A DNA stretch of 64,000 nt from Aquimarina latercula DSM 2041 (GTDB lineage Bacteria > Bacteroidota > Bacteroidia > Flavobacteriales > Flavobacteriaceae), in assembly GCF_000430645.1 (NCBI RefSeq), contig NZ_AUMK01000011.1:124001-188000 (forward strand), written 5' to 3'. Under the pieces are notes generated by a model. That model did not search any database. It saw only the letters and a program-made list of their open reading frames with translations, and was not told the origin of the DNA. A program made the position numbers and the translations under genes. This document shows, piece by piece, positions 63,441 through 64,000 of this stretch; the stretch's first letter is position 1, and each line of letters opens with the position of its first letter.

Positions 63441-64000
63441 ATGAATTTGAAATTAAATCACATTTCGAATATTAAGGATAATGTTCTACAAATTACTGGT
63501 TCTAAAAGTGAGACAAACAGATTGTTAATCTTACAATCATTGTATCCTGAAATTAAAATAGAGAATATATCAAATAGTGATGATTCAGAATTAATGCAGG
63601 CGGCATTGGCAAGTACTGATGAGGTAATCGATATTCACCATGCGGGTACAGCAATGAGGTTTCTTACAGCTTATTTTGCAGTAAAGAATGGTAGAGAAAC
63701 TATTCTGACTGGGAGTAAAAGAATGCAAGAGCGACCAATAAAAATCCTAGTAGATGCACTTAGGCAATTAGGATGTGAAATAACTTATGAGAAAGAAGAA
63801 GGATATCCGCCAATTAGAATTATTGGAAAAGAACCAAAAACAAATAAGGTTTCTTTAGCCGCGAATGTAAGCAGCCAGTATATTTCTGCTTTAATGTTGA
63901 TTGCATCTTCTTTGCTGGAAGGTTTGGAGATCGTTTTAGAGGGAAAAGTAACCTCGATTCCTTACATAAAAATGACTTTAAGTTTGCTTAAGGATGTTGG
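63441..64000 (+). CDS. aroA: 3-phosphoshikimate 1-carboxyvinyltransferase (EPSP synthase), N-terminal part
   Basis: The gene begins at the ATG at 63441, one base after the previous stop, and runs off the right edge after about 187 codons with no internal stop. The first residues contain the SKSETNR substrate loop, then HHAGTAMRFLTA and GSKRMQERPIKILVDAL, and SSQYISALMLIAS, all hallmark EPSP synthase motifs. It makes EPSP in the shikimate route and fits with the aromatic operon upstream. The active site cannot be fully judged because the 3' part is missing. Confidence 0.93.
   Translation, partial: MNLKLNHISNIKDNVLQITGSKSETNRLLILQSLYPEIKIENISNSDDSELMQAALASTDEVIDIHHAGTAMRFLTAYFAVKNGRETILTGSKRMQERPIKILVDALRQLGCEITYEKEEGYPPIRIIGKEPKTNKVSLAANVSSQYISALMLIASSLLEGLEIVLEGKVTSIPYIKMTLSLLKDV

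Overview
The window is AT-rich chromosomal DNA of a marine-type member of the Flavobacteriaceae (Bacteroidota); an Aquimarina-like genus would fit, but the species cannot be told from sequence alone. The lineage rests on family markers: GldA, a PorU-type C25 peptidase, GLPGLI proteins, carboxypeptidase-regulatory-domain/TonB-type receptors, a HEPN-tailed sulfite reductase, a fused aspartate kinase-homoserine dehydrogenase, promoters of the TTG / TAnnTTTG type and almost no Shine-Dalgarno sequences. No tRNA, rRNA, CRISPR array, insertion sequence or prophage was found.

Layout. (1) 1-7.7 kb: an envelope cluster with two tandem GLPGLI genes (the first cut by the window edge) around a double retropepsin-like/PDZ protein, a large outer-membrane receptor, an EthD lipoprotein and unknowns. 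(2) 7.7-11.4 kb: loose accessory DNA with small secreted proteins, lipoproteins (one DUF302), an ExbD-like secreted protein and gene debris. (3) 11.4-18 kb, minus strand: an uncharacterised operon (147-aa protein, beta-barrel candidate, four-helix membrane protein, 963-aa patatin) followed by two paralogous small secreted proteins; paired GGTAAATACCC-like boxes lie upstream of the operon and a related pair upstream of one small gene. (4) 18-26.5 kb: metK (minus) and the SAM-I riboswitch-controlled operon metY-metX-thrA-OsmC-metZ (plus). (5) 26.6-29.8 kb: a PorU-like peptidase without the usual C-terminal domain. (6) 30-38.4 kb: assimilatory sulfate reduction (DUF2061, cysH, cysD, cysN, sulfite reductase, two siroheme genes, ferredoxin reductase, ferredoxin). 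(7) 38.5-43.5 kb: a second SAM-I riboswitch, split metH and metF. (8) 43.5-52.5 kb: PagL-like enzyme, DUF2807 lipoprotein, two paralogous multi-PAS proteins (only one with a kinase ATPase domain), a receiver protein and gldA. (9) 52.8-57 kb: a GH1 glycosidase, an Lrp/AsnC regulator divergent from tdh-kbl (threonine catabolism). (10) 57-64 kb: the aromatic operon pheA-aminotransferase-tyrA-DAHP synthase/chorismate mutase behind a phenylalanine-type attenuator, then rsgA, dtd, a MazG-like gene, a small membrane protein and the start of aroA.

The core of the window is a sulfur/methionine economy: sulfate is activated and reduced (region 6), sulfide is placed on O-acetylhomoserine made from aspartate (region 4), homocysteine is methylated (region 7) and methionine becomes SAM (MetK); SAM then feeds back on both riboswitches.

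The most interesting unexplained signals are (a) a long, apparently switchable RNA structure in the metK 5' leader, different from SAM-I; (b) the aromatic leader peptide/attenuator before pheA; (c) the patatin operon with its neighbouring small secreted paralogs and shared operator-like boxes; (d) the PAS protein that keeps the phospho-accepting His but has no ATPase domain.
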